Of a stretch of 26,609 nt of DNA, positions 9,219 to 21,300 are shown piece by piece. The notes under the pieces are model-generated. The model did no database searches and had not been told where the DNA came from. It worked only from the letters and a program-made list of their open reading frames with translations. A program made the position numbers and the translations under genes. Every line of letters starts with the position of its first letter. The stretch's first letter is position 1. The stretch is from Lenisia limosa (Eukaryota; Breviatea), in contig LPNZ01011572.1 of NCBI GenBank assembly GCA_001655205.1, positions 1 through 26,609 on the forward strand, given 5' to 3'.

Positions 9219-12200
9219 CTAATGCTTCTTCTTACACAGATTTCCTGTGTTACCAGCAGGGCCGAAGAGTGACAGGCAAGCAGGGTAGAAGAGCATGGCT
9301 ACGAGCAAAGAGAAGAAGATTGTGACGAAGATCACAATACCAAACTAAACAGGTCAGTTGAATATTCCTGGTGAATCATTTTAAGAAAGAGTTAATTGAA
9401 ATTGCCCTCCTCACAATTTTGAAGAACTGAATTTCGGGCCAGTTCAGGAAGCTAATGGCACCCAAAGTTGAGAATCCGCCAGAGACAACAGACACACTAG
9501 TGGTCAGAGAATAAGAGAAGATTACGAGAAAAAAAAAAAAAAAAAANNNNNNNNNNNNNNNNNNNNNNNNNNNNNNNNNNNNNNNNNNNNNNNNNNNNNN
9601 NNNNNNNNNNNNNNNNNNNNNNNNNNNNNNNNNNNNNNNNNNNNNNNNNNNNNNNNNNNNNNNNNNNNNNNNNNNNNNNNNNNNNNNNNNNNNNNNNNTG
9701 TCCATCCTAAGGTAATCTGATTCAACTACCCCCCACCCACCCCCAGCATACCCAACGTTGGTGAGGGCAGCGTACGTTCGTTCTAGTCGCGTTTCCCCAC
9801 CCTCAATGTAGGCATGCCTAAAGAGTAAAAGTGTAAAAAGAACCAACTCACTCTTTACACTAACCCTCAAAATTCCTAAGAAGATATTATCTAATTAAAC
9901 CTTCCCTCCTCAGACCATCCCTTGTCACGACACCCCTCATATAAAACAACAAACTTCACAAAATATCACTCCCCCTTACGATATATGCAGGGTAGCATCT
10001 ACGGCAAGCCCGACCACCATCACCAGAACTGGAAGGGGGGTAAAATTGGAAAATATATGGAAAAAAAAAAAAAAATAGCAAATATTTGAAATTCACTTAT
10101 TGTACGGACATGTTGCCTACCAATGGAAATAATGATATCAAGTTTGTAGTCGAGGAGTACAACCATTCCCATGACAGCAACAACAATTAGCTAAAATGTG
10201 AAAGTCCGTTTGGAGGCGAACAACACAACAACCGCAAAATAATAACAAAAAAGACCCCTCCCTACACTCATCATCGAAATCGCAATACCTGAAATGGCAA
10301 TGTTGCGAGTGGCCAAAACTGCCAAGTTAGTAAGCAATTTTGACTGGGGGAAAGAATATTCAATGGTACACTTCTAAAATATTGATTTACCCTATCATTT
10401 ACCCCCCCCCCCCAANNNNNNNNNNNNNNNNNNNNNNNNNNNNNNNNNNNNNNNNNNNNNNNNNNNNNNNNNNNNNNNNNNNNNNNNNNNNNNNNNNNNN
10501 NNNNNNNNNNNNNNNNNNNNNNNNNNNNNNNNNNNNNNNNNNNNNNNNNNNNNNNNNNNNNNNNNNNNATGAGCAACTTAACCAGATTGTCCAAATGACC
10601 CACTGCAAAACCTTGATAACCGAATATTGCCTGAAACATTTCAACAGCACCATTCTACAGCAATCCTGTATCCCCCACAACCCCTGCTCACTCTGGACAA
10701 AGAAGTACGAAAACGCGAAGTTATCGGTGAAGGTTAGGGAGACGTGTTTGGAGACAGCCACGCATCTAGGATGTTGCATAGTATTGGCGATGAAAGCCTC
10801 CCATTCGTCAAAGAGATCAATTCCCTTGTGGTACTCCTCCTATGTTGTAAAGGATACACGGTATAATTATCTAATGTGATGGAGAAGGTACATAAAGTGT
10901 TCTGTGATGTTTTTTGAAAGAATATCATATCATCAAGTCATTTCTATGGAATTTTGGTGTGGTGAACGCAATGTTCGCATAGTGTGGTCTTTATGCATAT
11001 TGAACAACCCGCTTGAGAAACCAACACTGATCAGTTTTCACTTATAAGTTAGTTATTTTTTCAATACTGCCGCTCTCTTAGCCTCAACCTATAAATTATT
11101 ACACCCCCCACAAACACCCCCCACAAACAGTGGCTTTGAACGTTGTCTTGAGTTCCATGTGGATGAAGCGCAAAACAACCTCCCCGGTTGCGATGGTCTG
11201 AATTATAAGTAAATACGTGCGAATATATGTGTCTCTTTACACATGAGAAATCAGTCTAGATTGATTTCAGAGCCAATCAGTAACGCATACCTCCTTATGC
11301 ACAAAACGTCCAAAGTAGAGTTTGTTACTGCCTGTAAGCCAATTGTCAAGTTTCTATAGAGAATGAGAGACGAGGTACACAAGGAGGTATGAACATACTC
11401 AAGAATAATGATATATACATGTATATATACATATATTTAGCAATGNNNNNNNNNNNNNNNNNNNNNNNNNNNNNNNNNNNNNNNNNNNNNNNNNNNNNNN
11501 NNNNNNNNNNNNNNNNNNNNNNNNNNNNNNNNNNNNNNNNNNNNNNNNNNNNNNNNNNNNNNNNNNNNNNNNNNNNNNNNNNNNNNNNNNNNNNNNNNNN
11601 NNNCTATATTAGGTGGTGTGATTCGACCATCCCCCCCTCCATCCGATCAAATGGGGTACTCTTGAAATTTCTCTTGTATCACCCTTTTCTAAATCCTAAC
11701 ACAAACAAAACTACAATCAACCAAAGCGCTCTACTGTCCTCCAATAGTAATAATAGGAGTAAAAACTATCAGACACCCTGCACTATCACAGCCCTCTGAC
11801 AGAGGTGAAAACAGCTTCATCAGCGTCGTCACCGGTGATAGCGTCCCACTCAACCTGGGTCATGGAACTCTGTATTGTAAGCTGTTGGCTGAAAAGAAAT
11901 ATATTGAAATTTATGATTGTAGAACTAGAAGATTATTGAAAGCGTTTAACTAAATAAGGAAATGGGAGTGTAAAATGTGGGAAGAGAACAGCAGAATCCC
12001 CCAGAGCTATCACCTTCATCAAGTGTATTGATCAGTAAACTGACAATATAGCTGATAGAAAAGCAACAGGCGTTATAAAAGACCAAACGGGAGTAGACAG
12101 GGTTTTGACTGACCTTAAACGCCGCCAAAAAGCTCTTCAAGCTGTATTCAGGAGGGCCCCCAGTGTGCCTCACGGAAGACTTCTTCTCTGCCTCCTCAGT

Positions 12201-15200
12201 GAAGTACATCAGACAGTCGGCTGCCTTGGCAAGGTTGAAGTTCTGGAGGTGGGTGAGTGCAATATATAGAGCCGGATATCTGAAATAGTTGACAATTTCA
12301 ATCTGGGAGGGAAACAAATGTTGACAATTTCAATCTGGGAGGGAAACAAATGTTGACAATTTCAATATTACTTTTTTCTATCTAGAAGCAAAGTAGAACC
12401 CGCGAACGCTGTTATAGTTTGGAACACCTCTATCCAATGGGTCGGTATCGAGGGTTCCCGAGCGGTCAATAGGATCCTGGGGGCAGTGACATAGAATCAG
12501 GATGGATAATCATGTTAAGACAGCAAGCCATATCATATCCCAAACTCCATCGTCCCACCATACGTCAACTTCAATTCCCGCCATGAAGATGACGTTGACA
12601 TCAAACCACGTGCCTCCTCTGAGGAACAGATCGGCCTTCTTGTTGTTGAAACCGCCAAAATTATTGTCCTCGGAAAGGAACTTAGGAGGCTCAGGAGCGG
12701 GACCGAGGTTTTGAGCGTTGTATGCCAGATAGATGAGGAGGAGGACGAAGAAGGCAATGATGATGAATCGGGCTTTGATGATGAAGGGTGCATAGACCTT
12801 GTTGAACCACTTGATCACCTAAGTTGGTTAGCCAAGAAGCCACGGAATATATTTACTGTAGAACCAAAAGATAAATACACACTTATATGTATTATACATT
12901 CCACACGTGGGAGCGGGGGCATGGTAATTTGCTTATGGTATCCCTATGTATTTGTTTCCCAGATTTACATTGAATATTATTGCTCTTGTTCACTTGAATA
13001 CCAGCAAGACAGGCATCGGTATATCCCAGCCCACGCCTCTCAGCTCGGGCTCTGCAGACACAACCACCTGTTCAGGCTTCACAGGGGGCTGGATAATCTA
13101 CAAAGTGAAAAGAATACCCAGAGCGGGTTATTAGGCCCATACTGCCCCCTACAAAGGCCCCTCCCCTGAATATACCACCCTGTTACGGTATTACCCCCCC
13201 CCCCCNNNNNNNNNNNNNNNNNNNNNNNNNNNNNNNNNNNNNNNNNNNNNNNNNNNNNNNNNNNNNNNNNNNNNNNNNNNNNNNNNNNNNNNNNNNNNNN
13301 NNNNNNNNNNNNNNNNNNNNGCCGCCCTTCTCCAAACCGCCATTGTCATCGGTCATGACCGGGGCGGCGGGTTCGGCAATAACAAACATTTCGTTGTGTT
13401 TGTCACCGCCTTTCATGTCCTCGGTTGGGTCACTTGCGGGAGCTGAGGGGTTAGAAGATCTGGGGAATCTGCGTGGTTTCAATAGACACTCGAAATATTG
13501 GTCTGAAAAACCATCGAGATGCATTTAGAGCTTCCCTACTGCCCTCACAAGTCCGGTAAAATATCAAACTTATCGAGGATTTATCAATGAATGACACCAC
13601 AGGGAAGCCCTAATTGTACAATTGATTGACCATCTGGCCAGGAATGCACAATATTCATTTGGGACCGCAAAACAACCCTCCCCACGAAGACAGCAGCAAA
13701 AAGCGGTTTTCTTGAGATAGCGATCGTAGAAGAGAACGACAGCAATGAAGTATGTGTTGATGGAGATGTAATTCATGATGATAACGCAGGCCGAAAAGAT
13801 GCCAAATGTGGAGATTGCCGGGAAGGACGACGCCTGACGACGAGTTAGGATGACTCAAACAAACACAAAAAACGTATTGAACCAAGAAGAAAGAGTCAAG
13901 ACATATAAAGCTCCAATAACTTCAAGTTCAAGTGTAGTACTATGCTGTTTTCATTCTGACCTTCAAATATTACTTTATTAAGTCAAATGAGTCTATATTG
14001 CACTTAAGCTTAGATACCGTTTCATCCATCGATTTGTTAAAACGGCAACATATCAAAGCCCCCTCCCACCGCAGTTGCTAAGAACGAGGCCATGGTAGTT
14101 GCAGAGGTCACAAACATGGCACTGGCAGCATGTCTCAGCGCCCTGAACGGTTACATCAATCCGGTCGAGGTACTAATTATATGCACTTATACTGCAAAAA
14201 AATAATCAAAGCACTACTTAATTACAGCAAAAGTTGTCATAAAATGTCATTTGGTGAGTTTTACTAAAATTTTGAAAGATTGAAGAGAAATCGTAATCTG
14301 CATAATTTACATAATCAGAGCCCAAAAGAATGAACTAATAATGTATCTCGTAAAACAAACCCCTTCTCCCACCATGACATTCTTGTTGAAGTCGAGTGGG
14401 CAATTGCGGGTTCTTGCATTGCTGAAAGCTTCCATTTGTCCTTGAAAGTCACCAAACAATTAGCTAGCGTATTCCATGAATAATATTCTTCAAAAACACA
14501 AGTGATTTTTGTAAATATCTTATGAGAATAATGTCCGTGAAATCCTACCAAAAGGACGAAAACGTTATCAACACCAACTCCAAGAACAATAAAGATGGCG
14601 AGGATGTTGAATACCTAAAAGAGGTGGGTTATACCATACAAAATATATTTCAAAAAACAAAAAAAAACGGAAGACTATGGGGATTACAATCTGAAAAAAA
14701 AACGAAATTGAGCTCCTCAGAGGAACCACATACGCCAAAGTATTGCTGCATGAAGACGAAGCGATAAATGAGGTACGCGGGGAAGAAGCAGATGACTATT
14801 TGGCCCATTCCCATCAGTGACAGGAACCACGAGCTAGAGCGTTACTAATAATAATAATAAAAAAAAAAAAACATTAAAAAAAAANNNNNNNNNNNNNNNN
14901 NNNNNNNNNNNNNNNNNNNNNNNNNNNNNNNNNNNAAGGTTAAAATATGAACACTTCCCACCGAGTTAAAGTGGCCAGGTACACCAATACGAAGGCAAAG
15001 GAACCTAGTGCCCAAAGACTGTCTTCGTTCATTTGTCGCTTGATGAACACACTCAGAAGCCGCACTCCGTTGTACCACAGCTTTGCGAAGTCAAAAAAAG
15101 AAAATGAACGGAATAATCATAATAAACAGAAAGATTAAAGGCAACAGCCCTTCAGAAACAAATTACCAACCCCCCCAACAGAGAAATTGTTAGTGGAAGA

Positions 15201-17805
15201 CGCCTGGATGTCAACATCAAATTCGTCGTAGAGAGCCTCAGACAGTTCATCCAGTTGCTCTTTCTGGAGGGGGGGTGACATGGATAATCGAACACAAGAT
15301 GATGAAATGGACTGTAGACGACAACGCTGACTAAAAAACTAAGAAAATAACCAACTTGGTCTTCGCTGGAGTCGGAATAGCCCTTAATTGGTAGCCCAAT
15401 TCGGAACCTGCCATTATTATCAACGTTCCAAAGAAGATGTATCCATCATTATCAATCCGCTGCTTGTTCTAATTGAACATAATCTTTCATACCTGCTTCT
15501 GACGGCTTGAGCCGACTGGGACCCAGACCCGAAATCTGATGAAACCATCATATACCTGAGAAGTAAATGTCAGGATTAAGCGCCTTACCAGTGTCACAAA
15601 TCTCCCACCGATCCCCCTCCCATCACCCATTTTGCGGCACCCCCTCCCACCAATTCATCATTGCGGCGGCAGTACTATCGGTGGCGTAAGGAGTGCCATT
15701 GGCATAATCCTTGAGCTTCAAGTTGATGAACTCCTCGTAAAGTGCCATTTCAGCCGTTGTATCACATGAATCTAAAATTGTAACGCGTATAAGGTTGCTC
15801 CATCTAAAAAAAATAAAAAATAAAAAAAAAACATAAAGCAAATAATCAAACAATAAAGAAAAAACAAAAGATCCATTATTATCCTTAAAAGACCCTCTAC
15901 ACGTTGAGTGAGTGGTTGACTGAAGGTGTGACAAAATCACTCCTACCCCACCCACCATGCTGACAGTCCAGGATGCCGGGCGGCACTGAGCTGGTATTAC
16001 GACAGTCGGACCAGTTTTCTTTGTCACAGCTCCAGATCACAGTGAGCGGTGCTACACAAGGGGGAAGAGGGCCGTTGTTGAGTGCCCGGATCTCATCGTT
16101 GGTTACTAAGGGGTCACATTGGGGAGAGTATTATGTTTAAATATAATTATTGATATTTACGCTTCACTTAAGCCCGAATCTTGGTAGTTTAAAAAGCCAA
16201 ACGGGGTCAAGAGCCAAATACAATGTGGCACAGTTGCAACCTTTCTTTTCTCCAAATATCCAAACTACCAAGAATGGACTTAAGTGAAGCGTAGATATCG
16301 ATATTTATGCAATTATTGTGGGTTTCAAGTGTGCCCCCTTGATAAACATCGTTTTTGATTAATATCTCTAATTGGTAATGCATAGTATAGTATAGCTTGA
16401 TGTGAAGATGGTAACATAAATCAAACACAGAGTATATGTCACAGTAGGCAATGGTTGCCCCCCCTCCCACAATCCTGGTTGAGAATGTCATTTCCCCAGT
16501 CAAGCTGACAATACTGCTGGTAGACTGGCGATTTATACACCTTCTGCTCAATGGCAATCATTTCCTAAATGTGTCAGTCTAGCTGAAAGGAACTATTAGG
16601 ACCTGGTGTAATCCAGTGTAAATTAGTTGGTAATTCAATTACAATTCCATCATTTTGTAGCTCCGCTCACCCTAATTGTTTCCAAATTGAATAAATCGTC
16701 CTCCTTGGCATGGTAAAGAAACTCAAGCTCGGTATCAAGGCCCTGGGTTATAAAAAAAGAAGAATAATGGAACAAGGACCATGTCTCCACAATTCAAAAA
16801 AAACATCATATGTGGATTCCTTCAACCAAACAAAAGAACATTGTAAATTATCAGGGTAGATCCACAAGTACACCCATTATGTCTCCAAAAAACACCATAC
16901 CTGGGCGTTGATTGCAACTGACCTCTCCAATTGCGCTTTGTTGAGCTCTTTCACGGTAGCTGTTTCCTGAAATGTTAAGTTGAACGATATGAGGATCGCT
17001 CAGAGCATCCTTGACAACACATCACTATTTGGACAAAAGCTCCTTCATTATTACACTGCACCCCTTCAAGCATTCCCATTGACCTACCGAAGCTTCCTTG
17101 AAGGCATCTTCTCTTTGTCGCGATATGTGATGTCTGAGGTAGAGCGGAACCTGAATTGTTGTCAAACAAGGGAGAGAGGGTGATGCAGTGTAGATATGAG
17201 TCCATATAGTCTGACTATTAAGTAGATGCCACTCCCCATCTTACATCTTGAACATAGGGGAAGAACCAAGATCCAAGTGTGATCGCGAGAACAATGATAA
17301 GCACTACGAAGAAGCACATAGTACAACATCCGATACAGTACCATCTACCAGGACGAGCAACCATCCTAAGTTGTCAGTCGTATCACTTGGAAGAATGGTG
17401 GATTTGTAAGAATAACTTCCCTGCATTGTGCTAAAAAGAGTTCAGAATTTCACTCTCTAATAGATTAGACATACACAATAAGGAAGCAGGGGTGCCGATA
17501 TGCCCATCAACAACTCCATATGCACCCCCAAAAAGAAAACATCAATAATTGAACCTGCTGTTTATTTTAAAGTTAAAAGAATCAGAAAGAATAAATCCAT
17601 ACGATGGCTAATGAAAACATTGTAATTCCTAAATAAGTTGTGAAAAGAGGAAAATGGGAGGAATGTACTTTGAGTCGCGGATCTGTGCTAACATCCCTAA
17701 TCACCTTTCTACCATTCCAAGCGTGCGGTAGGATCCGTCAGGGTTGAAGTTGGCATGCTTAGCGGCTGGCTTTTTGGTATGTTCGGCTTCCACGGGGTCT
17801 TCCAT
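9219..17805 (-). CDS. Dispatched/Patched-like RND-superfamily protein with sterol-sensing-type domain (about 33 exons)
   Basis: Starts at ATG 17805 (MEDPVEAEHTKKPAAKHANF) and ends at TAG 9219-9221 (…NTGNLCKKKH). At least 1,070 residues are visible. Exon phases agree across nearly all introns: 17705-17805, 17245-17365, 17088-17150, 16901-16966, 16671-16742, 16471-16564, 15956-16105, 15627-15771, 15493-15555, 15356-15407, 15171-15263, 14962-15080, 14734-14833, 14549-14614, 14373-14440, 14070-14142, 13677-13833, 13321-13502, 13002-13097, 12564-12818, 12408-12476, 12114-12302, 11801-11869, 11291-11331, 11129-11197, 10682-10839, 10569-10630, 10289-10318, 10121-10190, 9980-10028, 9752-9817, 9415-9496, 9219-9344. 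Layout is typical of the family: TM1, a large Cys-bearing lumenal loop, TM2-6 with FIVLGVGVDNVFVLL in TM4 and ALRHAASAMFVTSATTMA in TM5, a hydrophilic linker, TM7 (IIIAFFVLLLIYLAYNA) followed by PEPPKFL, a second loop with DPIDRSGT, and TM8-12 with VMVVGLAVDATLHISHAY. Both GxxxD proton-relay motifs are present. Known members export sterol-linked or lipidic cargo; the cargo here is unknown. Five N-gaps fall inside and one or two exons may be hidden. Confidence 0.92.
9547..9698. other. assembly gap (N), preceded by an A run
   Basis: 152 undetermined bases within the intron between exons 9752-9817 and 9415-9496 of the RND gene. The joined reading frame across it is phase-consistent, so probably no exon is missing. 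Confidence 0.95.
10416..10568. other. assembly gap (N), adjacent to a C run
   Basis: 153 undetermined bases. The exon encoding the TM8 segment (VLQWVIWTIWLS) runs into it at 10569, so the end of that exon, and perhaps another exon, is missing. Confidence 0.95.
11446..11603. other. assembly gap (N)
   Basis: 158 undetermined bases between exons 11801-11869 and 11291-11331 of the RND gene. The first ends in phase 0 but the second needs one preceding base, so a small exon or a different boundary is probably hidden here. An alternating TA-rich segment (11411-11438) lies beside it. Confidence 0.95.
12291..12366. repeat. 32-bp tandem duplication spanning a 3' splice site
   Basis: The 32-bp unit 12291-12322 is repeated exactly at 12323-12354, followed by 12 bp of a third copy. 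On the minus strand each full unit contains the polypyrimidine tract and acceptor TTTGTTTCCCTCCCAG plus the first bases of exon 12114-12302. There are thus two identical acceptors 32 nt apart. Use of the upstream one would add 32 nt and shift the frame. Confidence 0.95.
13206..13320. other. assembly gap (N), adjacent to a C run
   Basis: 115 undetermined bases. The hydrophilic-linker exon of the RND gene (…MTDDNGGLEKGG) runs into it, so the true end of that exon is unknown. Confidence 0.95.
13527..13611. mobile_element. 85-bp MITE-like element in an intron of the RND gene
   Basis: Left end AGAGCTTCCCTACTG and right end CAGGGAAGCCCT are inverted repeats. The interior (AAAATATCAAACTTATCGAG) resembles the interior of the element at 20412-20510. 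It lies between exons 13677-13833 and 13321-13502, 24 bp from the splice acceptor. No target duplication is recognisable. Confidence 0.65.
14885..14935. other. assembly gap (N), flanked by an A-rich run
   Basis: 51 undetermined bases in the intron between the TM2 and TM3 exons of the RND gene. The reading frame joins cleanly across it. Confidence 0.95.
16145..16318. mobile_element. inverted-repeat (MITE-like) element with possible 8-bp target duplication
   Basis: Arms of about 40 bp at 16151-16190 and 16262-16303 are imperfect reverse complements (ACGCTTCACTTAAG…TCTTGGTAGTTT against AAACTACCAAGA…CTTAAGTGAAGCGT), with about 70 bp between. AATTATTG occurs on both sides (16145-16152 and 16311-16318) and may be the target duplication. 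It lies in the intron 16106-16470 of the RND gene. The tip CGCTTCACTT resembles the end of the element at 7105-7200. Confidence 0.7.
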
Positions 17806-18385
17806 TGCGTAATTCAGTAGAAATCACTTTCTTGATGATTGTACTTCTAGAATATACGACAACAGTGCATTCCCCTTTTGCAAAGTCACACCACTTAACT
17901 CTGTTCTTTAATTGTATGACCGTCCCGCTCTCAAACACTACACATGTGATTAGTAGAGCTTAAATAGGATACACAGAGTGGACAACGAAAGGTAAGAACT
18001 GAGGGAATCGGCCATTTTGTCACGGACGGATATACACAATTGGAAATCCAAGACCAAGTTTGGAAATACCAAATAATTTATCCGCTCTTCTGTCTGCTAG
18101 CATCATGCTAGCATGCTGACTTCTCTGCCTGTGAGCTGTCTCTTGCCCCCTGCCCGCATCTCAATTCAACAACTCTCACAAAGTACCCCAATTGCCTTAA
18201 CAGCAGTGGAATCAATAATCATCTTGAATCCACACGAAACTCCTCATCCTCCTTGATCAACTCCCCAAACCTTCGGCCTCGCTTATCTTGAGCGCTAATA
18301 ATAGGTAAATATAGGTACATACTCATTCAAGGCGGTTGAGTGCTAATCATTTCTCCTATATTCATTTTCCAGTTCACACGTCAGA
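17806..18385. promoter_or_regulatory. shared interval between divergent genes
   Basis: 580 bp separate the ATG of the - strand RND gene from the ATG of the + strand secreted-protein gene, so both promoters must lie here. A 17-bp odd-centred palindrome at 18096-18112 (GCTAGCATCATGCTAGC) lies at its middle. No TATA box with clear spacing could be fixed. No ORF was found. Confidence 0.6.
18096..18112. promoter_or_regulatory. 17-bp palindrome GCTAGCAT-C-ATGCTAGC
   Basis: Perfect inverted repeat of 8-bp arms around one base, 290 bp from the upstream ATG and 273 bp from the downstream one. Such symmetry is typical of a site for a dimeric DNA-binding protein. That function is inference. Confidence 0.4.
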
Positions 18386-21300
18386 ATGCTGCCTTTTCTG
18401 GTGGTAGTTCTTGCCTCGTTGCTGTTAATCACAGACGCATTTATTTCGTCAGCTGGTTTGGTTGTGTGATATTCAGATGATTTTGAATATCAATACATAC
18501 TCGGTAGAGGTGTTTTCTTTACAGAAACTCTCAATTTCATTTGTAAATTCCATGCTTTGCGATTTCGGCCAGATGCAACCTTTTCACTTATTGTATGTAG
18601 GTCGGGCCCAACAGCAGTTCAACTTGGTACAAAGCTGAATGCAGCATATGGTTTGGCAGGGTGTTACTGTGCGGTTGAGAAAGAGACTTATTTCTCGATA
18701 AATCCTCATTGAATCGTTATCAGGTTGCCATCATCCATAAATAACATTTATTTTTGCTCTCATCTCACCTTCAAGGCATCGACACAACATCTATTGTGTC
18801 TGAGTCTCTGAACACTACATTGATCAATGGGATAAATACCGATTCTCTTTTGGACACTGTTTACCCCAAGGTTTGGATACTTAAAGCCGACATGTCCTCC
18901 TACCTTTTCTTGTTTATACTTTATCTTGTGGATGGGATGACTGGCTCCTGTTGTAAAAATATATCTACTAGTACATATATATTTATACTCTTTTCAGTGC
19001 AGTTTTCAAATATGTCAAACAATCGAGATCTTTATTACGGAAACTCAACTTAATTAAGTTTTCATTTATTCAGAAACCAGTATTCGCGAACCACCCGGTC
19101 ATCCACTCTGGAAGTGCATTGAGCAGTACGGGGGGGGGGGGGNNNNNNNNNNNNNNNNNNNNNNNNNNNNNNNNNNNNNNNNNNNNNNNNNNNNNNNNNN
19201 NNNNNNTTCTCCAGAGGAACCTTGTTCGTGGTCAAGACCTTTTGTTATACTAATGTTAACAGAGAAAAGCACTGATATATAATTCCACGAAGACAAATCA
19301 AGATATTAATAATCGCCTTCTTATTTATTCTATTTAGCTTCTGCCTATGAAGTCATGGCGACAGCCGCTCTTGAGGTTTGAGTATATTAGGATAATGTTA
19401 AAAATCTCAAGTAGTTTCCATCAATGGGGGGCAAATATCGTTGATCGAGAATTCCAATTTATTCGGCGTAATCAACTCCTTAATGATATCACATTCTGGT
19501 AATTACTGATTTCATTACTTTATCCTTGATGAATGTTACCAGTTTATTTTCAATTAAGACATGTAGCTCTCTGATACGTCGGCTGTGCACCTCATTAAGG
19601 CGTCTATTTGCGGACTGATGGAGGCAAGTACTCGTCTTTTCTGTCGTTTTAGCCATGATACTTGTATGAAGGGGATAGTATCATCCATGCCTATGTCACA
19701 CATGTAGCTCTATAATATAAGGTATATTTTACTTTTTATGAGTCTTCACTTTTTCTGTTATTCATCAATAACACTCTACAAAGGTATGATCTTTTTACAC
19801 TTACAGCCAAAATTTATTTCAATGAAATGTCGGTACCATCTTCAGCAATGTAAGTGAAAGTATATTTTTGTATTTAGTGTATCCAATATTTATCTATTTA
19901 TTGTTGTCAATGGAAAATTAGTACGTTTTGATATATAAAATGATGACTGTTGAGGCAATGGCATTTTTTATATTTTCCAGAACAGTTTTAGAACATGTAT
20001 TACATACATTTCTCCATTAGTTCATAGCGAAGTGTTTTTTTTTGTGTTTTGTTTTGAACCAATAGATCCCTAAGTCTTTCATTTTTAAAGGCCTCGCTGT
20101 ACTTCTTTGGTTACAATTGCGCAAGGACCACTGGCTTTTGTTGATGTGGGTCAAAATTATCTTTAATTTTCAATAACAAGTTTCATATAAATGAAGTTTC
20201 AAAACTAACTCCTTCACAGTGTAAAGTTTAATCAATTTGAATATTTTCTTAATTTAGTTTTAAGCATTGTAGTTGTTAAATGCACATTGAGGTTCCATTT
20301 CCATATCACCCCCATTATACGTCAAGGTGGAATGTATGGCAGCTGGAGTGGTGACCATGGCTACAACGTATTCGTCGGAAACTGTTGCGTCAACCTTTGT
20401 TACTGGTAAGTAGGGCTTCCCTCCGGTCAGAAAAAAATTGTCAAAATATCGATATTTATTGAGAATTTATCAAGAAAATTCAGTCTCTTTATGGACCGTA
20501 GGGAAGCCCTACTGGTAAGTTAATGGATATACTGTTACTCTAGCTCTACTTTAGTGACATTATCTCTTCCTAATAGCCTACGTTCACTGGGCAAGATATT
20601 GATTGTATCCTCAATCTTTCACTTTCACTCTTTTTCATGTTGTGGCTTATATTTGATTACATAAACAGGATATCAACCAAAACTGAATAATAGCATGCTT
20701 CGTTAGGTCATTTTGTAAATGTGAGTCAATCACATTTGTATAGTTAAATTTGTATCTTTTCATTTGAAAGCAAAATCGCCACTGACTATTTAGCGTCTTT
20801 CCCCTCTGGTCAGTATGCATCACGGGACATCCCCTCTTTCACTGCGTCCTCTCTTAACGCCAATGGAGGTTGGTTAATGGAGAGGGGATTTTTCTCAATA
20901 GGATAATTCGCACTTATGTTTCCAGTCAATTCCCAATTGGTCACTGGCTCGGATATGGAGATTGTATCCACTGAGAAGAGCTTGGTCTTTGCGGGAGCCA
21001 ATGTGAAGCACACATCATCTTACGTCACCTCAGTTGTCAATATCAATGGTTAGTTAAAAGGAATGATCATTAAACAGTTTTCAAATTATCAATTTTATAA
21101 TTCTTCAATGTGTGCATCAAATCTTACACAGCAGGACACCAGTTTGGCGCAGGGCAACACTTTGACAGTCACCCAGTGTTCTACAAACCCAATGTGCTCT
21201 TTGTTCAAGCGCCAGGTTGGCGGTGAGATTCCTATAGTGCAACAAAACCCTTGCAATATCGTTATTTTTCTTTGTGTTTCATTTTTATGCTGAAATATCT

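Noticed and set aside
12711-13169. 152-codon open frame on the plus strand, acid-rich
   Set aside because: It is antisense to the well-supported TM7 exon of the RND gene; the acidic run mirrors codons for a hydrophobic helix.
19567-19628. GC-AG intron after CTGATGGAG
   Set aside because: A normal GT donor four bases later (GGCAA|GTACT) gives the correct phase into the next exon, so a GC donor is unnecessary.
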